From: Armatimonadota bacterium
GTDB taxonomy: Bacteria > Armatimonadota > Fimbriimonadia > Fimbriimonadales > ATM1
DNA: 64,000 bases
Assembly: GCA_003577165.1 (NCBI GenBank)
Contig: QEUM01000004.1
Location: 310,001 to 374,000, forward strand
Direction: 5' to 3'
Part shown: positions 1 through 8,225 of the stretch, piece after piece
Layout of the letters: every line of letters begins with the position of its first letter
Position numbering within the stretch: position 1 is the stretch's first letter
Notes under the pieces: model-generated
Seen by the model: only the letters and a program-made list of their open reading frames with translations
Database searches by the model: none
Told to the model about the DNA's origin: nothing
Made by a program: the position numbers and the translations under genes

Positions 1-1850
1 GGATAGACCTTGCCATGGCAGTCGGTGACATGACCCACGGGCCACCGATTTTCGCCAGGATGATAGGGTCCGCCGGGACCGAAGAACCCGGCGTTTACCG
101 CAATACAGTTCTCGCGCGGCCGCCTAAATAGTCGAATTGCCTCGCCGCCACGAATAATTGTTCCTCCCGGGCCGACGACTATGCCAAGTCGGTCTCCCTT
201 TTCTGGAGTGATTACAGTTGCCTCGCAGTGCCCAGACTTTTTGACCCACAGACCCGTGGGATCAGTGTACGTGGTAGGACTATTCAACGCATATCCGTAC
301 GGGTGCTCGCCCGCCAGCCTTTCGGCTAGTCTGGCCTCAGTCAAAAACCTGCCCAATCCGGCCATGTATGGTCTTCTGCCCGGGATGTGCGTTGGGAATG
401 GCAACCCATGACTCGGAACACGCGGCGTCGCGGGGGAATTCGGTGTGGCTTGCCTCGTCGTCGCATCGATTGTCGCTTGCCGTCGCTCTTCATTCTCTCT
501 ATTTCGGTTTATCGCATCCTGAATCAGATTCGAATGCCGATTGCTCGCTTCTCTGTTCATCTTGTCCAGCTCCTTCATTTGGTGAAGGTTCCATGCGTTG
601 TAGGGTGTCGATACGTGCCACGGGCCAAGTATCGAGCCGTCACTCAGCTGAAAAGTCAACCGTGCCCCGCTGATTCGATCGCAGGACAGGGACCATGTGC
701 TGTCGTCGGGGATGTCGTGTAGCGCCATCACACGACCGATCTGGCACTTTGATCGTACGTTTGCGCCCGGTATCCAGTCTGGCCATTTGTCGAAGTTTGG
801 CTCTTCGTTAGGTGGGACTACCAAGTCCGTCTCAAGGTCCAGGGGATCGCCCGTGAATTCAAAAGCAAGGGTAAGGCATTTGTCGATTGCATTGCGAATG
901 GCTGCTTTGCTTTCCATGCCGAATTCGAAAACCGCCTCAGCCATCTTAGTGGCGAGTTTATAAATCTCGGGCTCGAACCTCGTCAACTTCGCAAGGGCAT
1001 CGTCGAACCGAATGAGGTCCGGTCGGTTCCCCCGCTCATGCTCGACGATCTGCTCGGCAAACTGAAGGGCTCCAAGAACTGCTTCACGCTTACTATGCGG
1101 AGAAAATCCTGAGTCCAGAAGTAATGACAGATTGTTCATCGCGATGGCCTGGTCGCCATCAATCGGCTCCATATCGAATCCTTTTCTCCGTAGCAACTCA
1201 TTTACTTTGAGATCGAGGACGTACGATTGGATGAAGTTGACCTGGTTCGACCTCGCAGGGTCGGAAATATCCGCCAGCGTTCGTTCATCCTCGCATTCGT
1301 AAACGTATTGCAACCATGCATGGCCCACCTCGTGCGCAAAGATCGTTTCGTGCAGGGTTGCCGCATCAAGGAACAGGAGCAGCCCGTGCGGGTCGGCACT
1401 GTTCAAGAAGTTGTGTCTTGGAACAGGATCCCTCCGGTAGCCCGGCATTGTGTCAACCGGGACGAAGACCTTCGTCGTACAGCGGTCCACTTTGCCGATG
1501 AAATCCATGAATCGCTGGGACATGTTTAACGGCTCGATGACCGGATACAGGTCCTCCGGTAGCCCCTTCTCGCCTGAGGTCCACCGATGAGCCGTGTTCA
1601 CGTTGGGCAAGTAGACGTGGGACTGCACCCTGAAGTGCAAGCCGTGCCGGTTCTCTAGCTCCTGCCCGATCGTCGGCAACCCGATCCTTGCGGCGAATAG
1701 GTTGTTTCGCTCCGTTCGACAAGAAATCTCGATCTCGAGTTCTGGATCGTCGATCCTGTTGTACACCCGCGACAGGATCTGCGTGTGCCACAAGACTGGC
1801 TTGCCTAAAGCCCCGATACTGTCTCCTCTCTCAAGGGGAGGGACCGACAT
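1..1850 (-). CDS. Partial HExGH / RHS-core-like / NAGPA-like protein
   Basis: The frame is open for 616 codons and continues past the left edge, so the C-terminus is missing. Three parts are visible. Residues 1-240 contain HEVGH at 173-177, the zinc-peptidase HExxH pattern, in a region that otherwise looks like no family I know. Residues 425-470 are charged and helical. Around 497-535 lies GYALNSPTTYTDPTGLW, which matches the end of the RHS-repeat core. After it, residues 580-615 (AVNAGFFG, then VGHV) resemble the start of a phosphodiester glycosidase (NAGPA) domain. RHS-like cores are usually followed by a variable effector domain, so NAGPA may be the effector here. The ATG is supported by an in-frame stop four codons upstream and by TAGAAT 6 nt before it; there is no signal peptide. 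Function is inferred. Confidence 0.7.
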   Translation of the reverse strand, partial: MSVPPLERGDSIGALGKPVLWHTQILSRVYNRIDDPELEIEISCRTERNNLFAARIGLPTIGQELENRHGLHFRVQSHVYLPNVNTAHRWTSGEKGLPEDLYPVIEPLNMSQRFMDFIGKVDRCTTKVFVPVDTMPGYRRDPVPRHNFLNSADPHGLLLFLDAATLHETIFAHEVGHAWLQYVYECEDERTLADISDPARSNQVNFIQSYVLDLKVNELLRRKGFDMEPIDGDQAIAMNNLSLLLDSGFSPHSKREAVLGALQFAEQIVEHERGNRPDLIRFDDALAKLTRFEPEIYKLATKMAEAVFEFGMESKAAIRNAIDKCLTLAFEFTGDPLDLETDLVVPPNEEPNFDKWPDWIPGANVRSKCQIGRVMALHDIPDDSTWSLSCDRISGARLTFQLSDGSILGPWHVSTPYNAWNLHQMKELDKMNREASNRHSNLIQDAINRNRENEERRQATIDATTRQATPNSPATPRVPSHGLPFPTHIPGRRPYMAGLGRFLTEARLAERLAGEHPYGYALNSPTTYTDPTGLWVKKSGHCEATVITPEKGDRLGIVVGPGGTIIRGGEAIRLFRRPRENCIAVNAGFFGPGGPYHPGENRWPVGHVTDCHGKVY

Positions 1851-1856
1851 GATGAG

Positions 1857-1862
1857 ATTCTA
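1857..1862 (-). promoter_or_regulatory. -10 box TAGAAT, leaderless start
   Basis: TAGAAT ends 6 nt before the ATG at 1850 and no Shine-Dalgarno sequence lies between. Transcription would start at or beside the ATG. It is one of a recurring set in this window. Confidence 0.5.
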
Positions 1863-1939
1863 CTAGGAATCTGTTGCCTAGTGTGCCGGAGTCGTCACAT
1901 CTTGCGTAACGGGCAAAGGCCGCTTAGAAACCAGATGGG

Positions 1940-1965
1940 GGAACCAATTTAGGTTCAATTGAACC
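1940..1965. other. GAACC-rich palindrome beside the tRNA-fragment repeat
   Basis: GGAACCAATTT (1940-1950) is followed by the perfect 14-bp palindrome GGTTCAATTGAACC (1952-1965), which abuts the tRNA-derived repeat at 1966. GGAACCAATTT recurs at 11570-11580, on the 3' side of the intact tRNA-Ala. This may be a recombinase-binding site at the island junctions. The gap 1851-2155 contains no gene; it holds these repeats, the tRNA fragment and a hairpin. Confidence 0.45.
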
Positions 1966-2010
1966 TGGTGGAGATGATGGGATTCGAACCCACGACCTCC
2001 GCAGTGCGAT
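1966..2010 (-). repeat. 45-bp copy of tRNA-Ala 3' half (putative att site)
   Basis: This matches 11619-11663, the 3' half of tRNA-Ala including the encoded CCA, in the same orientation at 44 of 45 positions (one C/T difference at 2000). The match begins exactly at the tRNA 3' end and stops in the anticodon loop; the 5' half of a tRNA is absent, so this is not a functional tRNA gene. A partial 3' duplication facing an intact tRNA is the usual mark of tRNA-targeted integration. Confidence 0.85.
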
Positions 2011-2062
2011 GTCCCGCTTGACGGACTGATTACCGAAAATCTTCCGTTTTTTGAACCTAGGC

Positions 2063-2101
2063 GACCTCTGCAGATGCAGTCTGCAGAGGTCAACCGTTTT
2101 T
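2063..2101 (+). other. Perfect 12-bp inverted repeat followed by T5
   Basis: The arms GACCTCTGCAGA (2063-2074) and TCTGCAGAGGTC (2080-2091) flank a 5-nt loop, with TTTTT at 2097-2101 on the + strand. It could be a terminator for + strand transcription, but no + strand gene lies to its left. The arm CTGCAGAGGTC equals the anticodon-arm/variable region of the tRNA-Ala at 11619-11694, so it may belong to the integration site. Confidence 0.5.
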
Positions 2102-2155
2102 GCGCCGGAGGCGAGGCTTGAGAAGCTCGCGAATTGGCTGCTTATCCGTCACGAA

Positions 2156-4255
2156 TCAGCGCAATCGCAACAAACGCAGCCCATTTCCAACGACGACTAG
2201 GCTCGCACCCATGTCGGCAAAGACGGCCATCCAGAGCGTGGCAAGGCCCGACAGCGCCAGGCCGAAAAAGACGGCTTTGATCCCGAGCGCGATGACGATG
2301 TTCTGAGTGAGAACCGCGGCGGTCTTGCGGCTCAGGCGCAGGAACTCCGGCACTTTGCGAAGGTCGTCTTCCATCAGCGCCACGTCGGCGGTCTCGAGCG
2401 CGGTGTCGGTTCCCGCCGCGCCCATCGCGAAGCCGATTTCCGCTTTGGCGAGCGCCGGAGCGTCGTTCACCCCATCCCCGACCATGCCGACGTGGCCGCG
2501 CTGCTCTTGAAGCTCCTCCACAGAACGAAGCTTGTCTTCGGGTGAAAGCTCGGCACGGACTTCGTCGATGCCCGCTTCGTGAGCGATCTTTCGAGCGGTG
2601 GCCTCATTATCCCCGGTCAGCATGAGAGTCGTCAGGCCCAGCGAGTGCAGATCGCGAAGAGCTTGAACGCTGGATTCCCGCAAGGTGTCGGCCACGCCAA
2701 AGACCGCCAGCGCCTCCTTTTCGTCCGTGAGGACGATCGCCGTCTTTCCCTGATCTTGGAGGGCATAAAGCACGTCGTGAACATGGTCGCAGCAAACGCT
2801 TTTTCCCTCGGCGAGCTTGTGGTTGCCGACGAAGTAGGTCTTTCCCTCGATCTTGCCCTGCACACCCTTGCCGAAGAGTGAACGGAAGGCTTCGACCGGA
2901 AGCCGCTCGCCTTGCCAGTATTGGGATATGGCGCGCGCGACGGGGTGGTCGGTGTGCGCATCGAGGCTGGCGGCGATTTGCTTCGAGCGCTCCTCTTCGC
3001 GATCGTGCAAAGCATGGAAGTCTGTAACCTTCGGCTTGCCTTCAGTGAGAGTGCCCGTCTTGTCGAGCGCGATAACCCGGAGCTTTCGGCCGTTTTCCAG
3101 GTGAACGCCTCCCTTGATGAGGATTCCCCGGCGAGCCGCCGAGGCAAGACCGCTGACCACGGTCACTGGGGTCGAAATCACCAGCGCGCAGGGGCAGGCG
3201 ATCACGAGCAGCACGAGCGCTTTGTAGAGCCACGGCAGGAACGGCTGCGCCAAGATCAACGGGAGGGCGACCGCAACAAGCAGGGCCAGCACCACCACGA
3301 TGGGCGTGTAGACCTTGGCAAAGGAATCGACAAACCTCTGGGTCGGCGCTCGGGAAGCCTGCGCCTCCTGGACCGTTCGGATGATCCGGTCAAGGGTCGT
3401 GTTTCCCCGGTTTCCCGTCACGGTGAATTCCAGCACCCCCTCGTGGTTGATCGTCCCCGCGAACACCTTGTCTCCGGGCTTCTTCTCGACCGGCACGCTC
3501 TCGCCGGTTATCGGCGCCTGATCCACCGTGCTCTGGCCACTCGTCACTTCGCCATCGAAGGGCAAACGGTCTCCGGGCCGAACGCGAACGATTGCGCCAA
3601 CCTGGACCGAAGCGGCATCAGTCTCCACCCAGTTCCCCGAGGCGTTGCGAACGAAAGCACGGTCCGGCGCCATCGCCATCAGACCCCGGATCGCGTTGCG
3701 GGCGCGGTCCAGCGAGAATCCCTCGATCAGCTCCGCGGTCTCGAAGAGCACGATCACGACCGCCGCTTCGGGCCACTCTCCGATCGCCATCGCGCCGACC
3801 ACCGCGATTGTCATCAGGAAGTTGATGTTGAGGGTGAGCGTTCGAAGGGCGACGATCCCCTTGCGAAACGCCTTGAGCCCGCCCAGCAGCACCGCCGAGA
3901 CCGCGAGCGCGATCACGTACCACGCGCCTTCGTTTCCCCCCGCAAAGGCGGCGATCTCGCTGGAGAGGGCAAGGGCCAGCGCGATGCCGACCCGCCAGCG
4001 CTCCCTTCGCCCCAGGCCCTGGGCCATCTCCTCGCTCGGCGTCTCGGGCAGGGCCTCGCTCGGGGCCATCCCGATCTGCTTGAGAGCCGCGATGAGGGGC
4101 GCGTTGTCCGGGAAGCGGTGGGAGACGGTGAGGCGGCGGTTCATCAGGTCGAAGCCCAGGCTCTCGACCTCCTTCACGCCCTTGAAGCGGTTGCGGATGA
4201 TCTGCTCCTCGGTGGGGCAGTCCATGGCCTCGATGGTGAAGGTGCTTTTCGTCAA
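2156..4255 (-). CDS. cadA: P1B-type Cd/Zn/Pb-exporting ATPase
   Basis: The 699-residue protein would pump divalent soft metals out of the cytoplasm using ATP. It has an N-terminal HMA domain (residues 4-64) with MDCPTEE (Cys13) instead of the two-Cys GxxCxxC motif, then membrane helices, TGES in the actuator domain (251-254), CPC at 354-356 in the transport helix, the phosphorylated Asp398 in DKTGT, HP at 437-438 and GDGVND near 600. CPC plus this HMA type points to the ZntA/CadA group rather than the copper group. The start is TTG: an in-frame TAG lies three codons upstream and AGGAAG precedes it by 9 nt. It is the last gene of the island cluster, 120 bp after the ABM gene; TTGACC with a TATCGC-like box 20 bp later in that gap could be a separate promoter. 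Zn versus Cd versus Pb cannot be resolved. Confidence 0.92.
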   Translation of the reverse strand: MTKSTFTIEAMDCPTEEQIIRNRFKGVKEVESLGFDLMNRRLTVSHRFPDNAPLIAALKQIGMAPSEALPETPSEEMAQGLGRRERWRVGIALALALSSEIAAFAGGNEGAWYVIALAVSAVLLGGLKAFRKGIVALRTLTLNINFLMTIAVVGAMAIGEWPEAAVVIVLFETAELIEGFSLDRARNAIRGLMAMAPDRAFVRNASGNWVETDAASVQVGAIVRVRPGDRLPFDGEVTSGQSTVDQAPITGESVPVEKKPGDKVFAGTINHEGVLEFTVTGNRGNTTLDRIIRTVQEAQASRAPTQRFVDSFAKVYTPIVVVLALLVAVALPLILAQPFLPWLYKALVLLVIACPCALVISTPVTVVSGLASAARRGILIKGGVHLENGRKLRVIALDKTGTLTEGKPKVTDFHALHDREEERSKQIAASLDAHTDHPVARAISQYWQGERLPVEAFRSLFGKGVQGKIEGKTYFVGNHKLAEGKSVCCDHVHDVLYALQDQGKTAIVLTDEKEALAVFGVADTLRESSVQALRDLHSLGLTTLMLTGDNEATARKIAHEAGIDEVRAELSPEDKLRSVEELQEQRGHVGMVGDGVNDAPALAKAEIGFAMGAAGTDTALETADVALMEDDLRKVPEFLRLSRKTAAVLTQNIVIALGIKAVFFGLALSGLATLWMAVFADMGASLVVVGNGLRLLRLR

Positions 4256-4375
4256 CGCTCGCTACTTCCTACGGTATTTCCGAGTTCAGCGAGGTTACGC
4301 GTATGCGAGCCTTCCACTGGCATATGAATTGCGATAAGCGACGCTGGTGTTCGCAGGGTCAAGGGCCTTTCTCAT

Positions 4376-4795
4376 TCATTTTGCGACCACTTCATAGACT
4401 CGGAAACTCGAAGTCATCGGCGGCTCCTTGCCCTCCGCCTTCGCCTTCCGGACATCCTCGAAGCCGCGCTGGTGGCCCTCCAGGAACTCGGGGGAGCCGG
4501 TCCAGGCGTCAAAGTCCTTCTTTCGCCGCCAGTAGCTGACGATGAGGTAGGCGCCTTCGACATCCCCTGCTTGGACGGCTCCCTTGGGCGCTCGCTTGGG
4601 GCGCCTGGGCTTGCCCTCCGGCCTCAGGACCTGCATCCCGCAGAAGCCGGGCATGCGGTCGATGGCGTGGGCGCGCGTGGCGAAGAGCTCCTCAAACCGC
4701 TCCCGATACTCGGGTTTGCAGGTGATATAGTTCACCGCCACGAACGCCGCATCCAGCGGGCAGCCCGTTTCGGCAATCCCATGTTGTTCGGTCAT
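4376..4795 (-). CDS. ABM-fold (HmoA/IsdG-like) monooxygenase-family protein
   Basis: The 139-residue protein fits the antibiotic-biosynthesis-monooxygenase fold (dimeric alpha+beta barrel). The core runs from FVAVNYITCKPEYRERFEE (about 18-36) through MPGFCGMQVL (48-57) to YLIVSYWRRKKDFDAW (84-99). Relatives include heme-degrading HmoA/IsdG enzymes and many proteins of unknown reaction. There is no signal peptide, so it is cytoplasmic. Its ATG overlaps the TGA of the PII-like gene (ATGA), implying coupled translation within the metal-efflux operon. A heme or metal-stress role is suggested by context only. Confidence 0.75.
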   Translation of the reverse strand: MTEQHGIAETGCPLDAAFVAVNYITCKPEYRERFEELFATRAHAIDRMPGFCGMQVLRPEGKPRRPKRAPKGAVQAGDVEGAYLIVSYWRRKKDFDAWTGSPEFLEGHQRGFEDVRKAKAEGKEPPMTSSFRVYEVVAK

Positions 4796-5103
4796 CGTGC
4801 TTCTTCTCCCCTTTCCCCTGTCCGGATCACGACGCTGTCTTCGATCGGGATGATGAAGATCCGTCCATCGCCGGGCTGGCCCGTTTGCGCGCCGCTCTGA
4901 ATTGCCTGCACAACCGCCTCCACCAAGGCGTCGGGGACCATCAGCTCGAGCTTTGCCATCGTCGCGGTTTCATAGAATCCCGGAACGACGTTTGTGACCT
5001 TCGCTTCTGCAGTCACGACGGACGGCAAGTTTCCGATATCGTGCAGGTTGTGGAAAACCTGGTCCAGCTTGTGAGGCTGTACTACCGCTTTGACCTCTTT
5101 CAT
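4792..5103 (-). CDS. PII-like signalling protein of the PII-NG group
   Basis: The 103-residue protein has the PII ferredoxin-like layout: a first strand MKEVKAVVQPHKLDQV, a central loop region at about 36-55, and a C-terminal GDGRIFIIPIEDSVVIRTGE. The T-loop lacks the Tyr51 uridylylation context of classic GlnB. PII-NG proteins are known to be encoded beside CusA/CzcA pumps, exactly as here. It probably senses a nucleotide or metal and modulates the transporter, but its ligand is unknown. ATGA overlaps join it to czcA upstream and to the ABM gene downstream. Confidence 0.85.
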   Translation of the reverse strand: MKEVKAVVQPHKLDQVFHNLHDIGNLPSVVTAEAKVTNVVPGFYETATMAKLELMVPDALVEAVVQAIQSGAQTGQPGDGRIFIIPIEDSVVIRTGERGEEAR

Positions 5104-8100
5104 ACATTCGCTCCTTCAGTAGCCTCCGCCACAGCTTCGGGACCCGGCCGCTCTCGCTCGAACCACGTGTACAGCACGGGCACGATGACCAGCGTCAGCA
5201 GCGTGGCGGAGGCGATTCCACCGATGACAACCGTCGCCAGCGGACGCTGGACCTCCGCGCCGATGTCCGTGTTCAGCGCCATGGGCACGAAGCCGAGCGC
5301 CGCCACAAGCGCGGTCATCAGAACGGGCCGCAGCTTCTCCATCGCACCTTGTCGAACTGCATCTCTGACGGACAGCCCAAAGTCCTCGCGCAGACGATTG
5401 ATTGCCGAAACCATCACAACGCCATGGAGCACTGCCACGCCCGACAGCGCGATGAATCCCACGCCTGCGGAGATAGAAAAGGGCAAGCCCCGAAGAGCCA
5501 GAGCGAAGACGCCTCCCGTGATCGCCAGGGGCACCCCCGTGTAGATCAGCAACGTCTGCTTCATCGAGCCGAAGTTCATGAACAGGATGAGGAAGATCAG
5601 CCCGAGCGCCGCTGGGACCACGATCATCAGCCGCTGGCTCGCCTTCTGGAGGTTTTCGAACTGCCCGCCCCAGGTGAGGTAGTACCCTTCGGGAAGCTTG
5701 ACCTGCTTCTGGATGGCAGCCTGCGCCTTGGCGACGAAGGTGCCCATGTCCGTGCCGCGAACATTGAGCTGCACGACGACGCGGCGCTTGCCCGACTCCC
5801 GGCTGATCTGCGCGGGGGCAGGCTTGTTGTCGATATGTGCCAGGGCGAAGAGCGGGACGCTTTCGCCGTTGCTCGCCTTGATCGGAAGGCTGGCGATCGC
5901 CTCGGGATCATTGCGAAGCTCCTCGGGAAGGCGCACAACGAGGGCGAACCGCTTGTCACCCTCGATGATCTGCCCGATCTCCTCGCCTCCCAAAGCCGAG
6001 CTGACGAGCTCTTGGACTTCGCTGATGCTCACCCCGTAGCGCGCGATGGCTTCGCGGTCAATATCGAACTGGAGGACCGGGATCGGCTCGACCTGCTCGA
6101 CCTCCACATCCCTTGCGCCAGGCAGCGCGCGAACGACCGCTGCAATTTCGTCCGCTTTCTGCTTGAGCACGTCCAAGTCCTCGCCGAAGACTTTGATGCC
6201 GATGTCGGCCTTGACGCCGGACACGAGCTCAGAGAATCGCATTTCGATAGGCTGGGAGAAGTTGTAGCCCTGGCCGGGAACTTCGGAGAGCTTCCCCTCG
6301 ATTTCCTCTTGGATTTTGTCTTTCGTGATCCCTGGCCGCCATTGGCCCCGCTCTTTGAGCATGATGAAGGAGTCGGTCAGACTGATAGGCATCGGGTCGG
6401 TAGCGACCTCGGGCGTGCCGCTTCGCGAAAACATGGTGATCACCTCGGGGACTTCTTTCACCTTCTTCTCGGCTGCCGTTACGAGCCGTACGGTTTCCTC
6501 GGCGTTCACCGTGCGAGCACGGATGGGCTGAACGACAAGGTCGCCTTCATCGAGAGTGGGAATGAACTCCGACCCGAGCCGAGTAAACACAAGACCTGCC
6601 ACCGCCAGAACCAGAAGAGACCCAGCCACGACCGGACCTCGATACCGCAGGACAAAGTCGAGCGTCGGCCGATATAGCTTGGAGAAGAATCCCATGACCG
6701 GGTTGTTCTTTTCCTTCGTATCGCCGGACAGCACCAGGCTCGCGAGCGTAGGCACGAGCGTCAAGGTGAGCAGCAGCGCTCCAATGAGGCAGAAGGCCAC
6801 CGTCCAGGCCATCGGCTTGAACATCTTGCCTTCGGTCCCTTCGAGCGCGAGAATCGGCAGATAGACGACCGTGATGATCGTCAGCGCGGTCAGAGTCGGC
6901 TTGGCGACTTCTCGCGAAGCCTCCAGGGTGGTTTGCCGCACCTCTTCTCGGCTCAGCCTCCGGCCCTCATGCTCCCGGCGCTCAGCCAGGCGGCGCACAG
7001 CGTTTTCGATCATGAACACCGCGCCGTCCACGATCAGCCCGAAGTCGATTGCACCCAGGCTCATGAGGTTGCCCGAAATGCCGTAGGTGGTCATCAAGGA
7101 GAACCCGAACAGCATGGAGAGGGGAATGACCAGCGCCGCCAGGAGCGCCCCGCGCAGGTTGCCGAGCAGCACCAGGAGCACGAAAATGACCAGCGCTCCA
7201 CCCTCAAGCAAGTTCTTCTGAACCGTGCTGACCGTTTTGTTCACAAGGATGGAGCGGTTGTAGACCGTCGTCAGCTTCACATCCTCCGGGAGCTGCGCCT
7301 TGATCTCTCCGATTCGCTTGTCGACCGCCTCCGAGACCGTCCGCCCGTTCGCGCCCTTGAGCATCATGGCGATCGCGACCATCGCCTGCTGCCCGTCCTT
7401 CGTGCTGAGGCCGGTGAGCACCGGCGTGCCCGTCGTCACGTCCGCCACATCGCGAACGAGCACCGGTGTGCCTTCCTCGGTCGTGATGGGGATCAGCTCG
7501 ATGTCGGCGGCCTTCGTGGCCATGCCGACCGAGCGGATCAAGACCCTTTCGCCGCCGCTGTCGACCACCCCGCCGCCCGCGTTCTGGTTGTTGTTCTGAA
7601 GGGCCTCGATCAGGTCGTGCACCCCGAGGCCCCGCGCCTGGAGCCGCATCGGGTCGGCAACCACCTGATACTGCTTCACGTTTCCATCCGCGACGTTGAC
7701 TTCCGCCACGCCGGGAACGGTCCTCACCTGGGGCGCGATCTGCCAGTCCATGATCGCGCGAAGCTCAGTGATTTCTCGCTTGTCGCTCTCGATGGAGAAC
7801 ATGTAGATGTCGCCCAGACCCGTGGAGACTGGCCCCATCTGCGGCGCCTCGACGCTGGAGGGCAGGACCTCGCGCACGTTGCCAAGCCGCTCGTTCACAA
7901 GCTGCCGCGCAAAGAAGATGTCCACGTGGTCCCCGAATGTCACGGTCACCTGGGAGAGGCCGTACTGGCTGAGCGAGCGCACGCCCTCGACGCCCGGGAG
8001 GCCGCCCATCGCGGTCTCAATGGGGAAGGTGACGAGCCGCTCGACTTCCTCCGGCCCCATGCCGCCGGTCTCGGTGTTGATCTGCACCTGGTTGGTCGTG

Positions 8101-8225
8101 ATGTCGGGCACGGCGTCGAGGTTGAGCCGGGTCCACGACACGGCCCCCCAGATCGCCAGCGCGATCGCGCCGAGGATGACGAGGAGCCTCTGTGTGAGGC
8201 TGAAGTGAAGCACTTTGTCCAGCAT
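5100..8225 (-). CDS. czcA: CzcA-type RND heavy-metal efflux pump
   Basis: The 1041-residue inner-membrane proton/metal antiporter is full length for the HME-RND family. It has an N-terminal helix, two large periplasmic loops and twelve expected membrane spans. The fourth span carries DFGLIVDGAVFMIEN (near residue 400); its Asp residues are the proton-relay and class signature of the Co/Zn/Cd (CzcA) group, distinct from the Ala-rich CusA motif. It would work with CzcB and CzcC to expel divalent cations across both membranes. Its ATG overlaps the czcB stop (TGATG), and its own stop overlaps the PII-NG start. Confidence 0.96.
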   Translation of the reverse strand: MLDKVLHFSLTQRLLVILGAIALAIWGAVSWTRLNLDAVPDITTNQVQINTETGGMGPEEVERLVTFPIETAMGGLPGVEGVRSLSQYGLSQVTVTFGDHVDIFFARQLVNERLGNVREVLPSSVEAPQMGPVSTGLGDIYMFSIESDKREITELRAIMDWQIAPQVRTVPGVAEVNVADGNVKQYQVVADPMRLQARGLGVHDLIEALQNNNQNAGGGVVDSGGERVLIRSVGMATKAADIELIPITTEEGTPVLVRDVADVTTGTPVLTGLSTKDGQQAMVAIAMMLKGANGRTVSEAVDKRIGEIKAQLPEDVKLTTVYNRSILVNKTVSTVQKNLLEGGALVIFVLLVLLGNLRGALLAALVIPLSMLFGFSLMTTYGISGNLMSLGAIDFGLIVDGAVFMIENAVRRLAERREHEGRRLSREEVRQTTLEASREVAKPTLTALTIITVVYLPILALEGTEGKMFKPMAWTVAFCLIGALLLTLTLVPTLASLVLSGDTKEKNNPVMGFFSKLYRPTLDFVLRYRGPVVAGSLLVLAVAGLVFTRLGSEFIPTLDEGDLVVQPIRARTVNAEETVRLVTAAEKKVKEVPEVITMFSRSGTPEVATDPMPISLTDSFIMLKERGQWRPGITKDKIQEEIEGKLSEVPGQGYNFSQPIEMRFSELVSGVKADIGIKVFGEDLDVLKQKADEIAAVVRALPGARDVEVEQVEPIPVLQFDIDREAIARYGVSISEVQELVSSALGGEEIGQIIEGDKRFALVVRLPEELRNDPEAIASLPIKASNGESVPLFALAHIDNKPAPAQISRESGKRRVVVQLNVRGTDMGTFVAKAQAAIQKQVKLPEGYYLTWGGQFENLQKASQRLMIVVPAALGLIFLILFMNFGSMKQTLLIYTGVPLAITGGVFALALRGLPFSISAGVGFIALSGVAVLHGVVMVSAINRLREDFGLSVRDAVRQGAMEKLRPVLMTALVAALGFVPMALNTDIGAEVQRPLATVVIGGIASATLLTLVIVPVLYTWFERERPGPEAVAEATEGANV

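Noticed and set aside
1966-2010. A second tRNA-Ala gene
   Set aside because: Only the 3' half is present; there is no matching 5' acceptor, D arm or anticodon-stem partner, so it is a repeat, not a tRNA.
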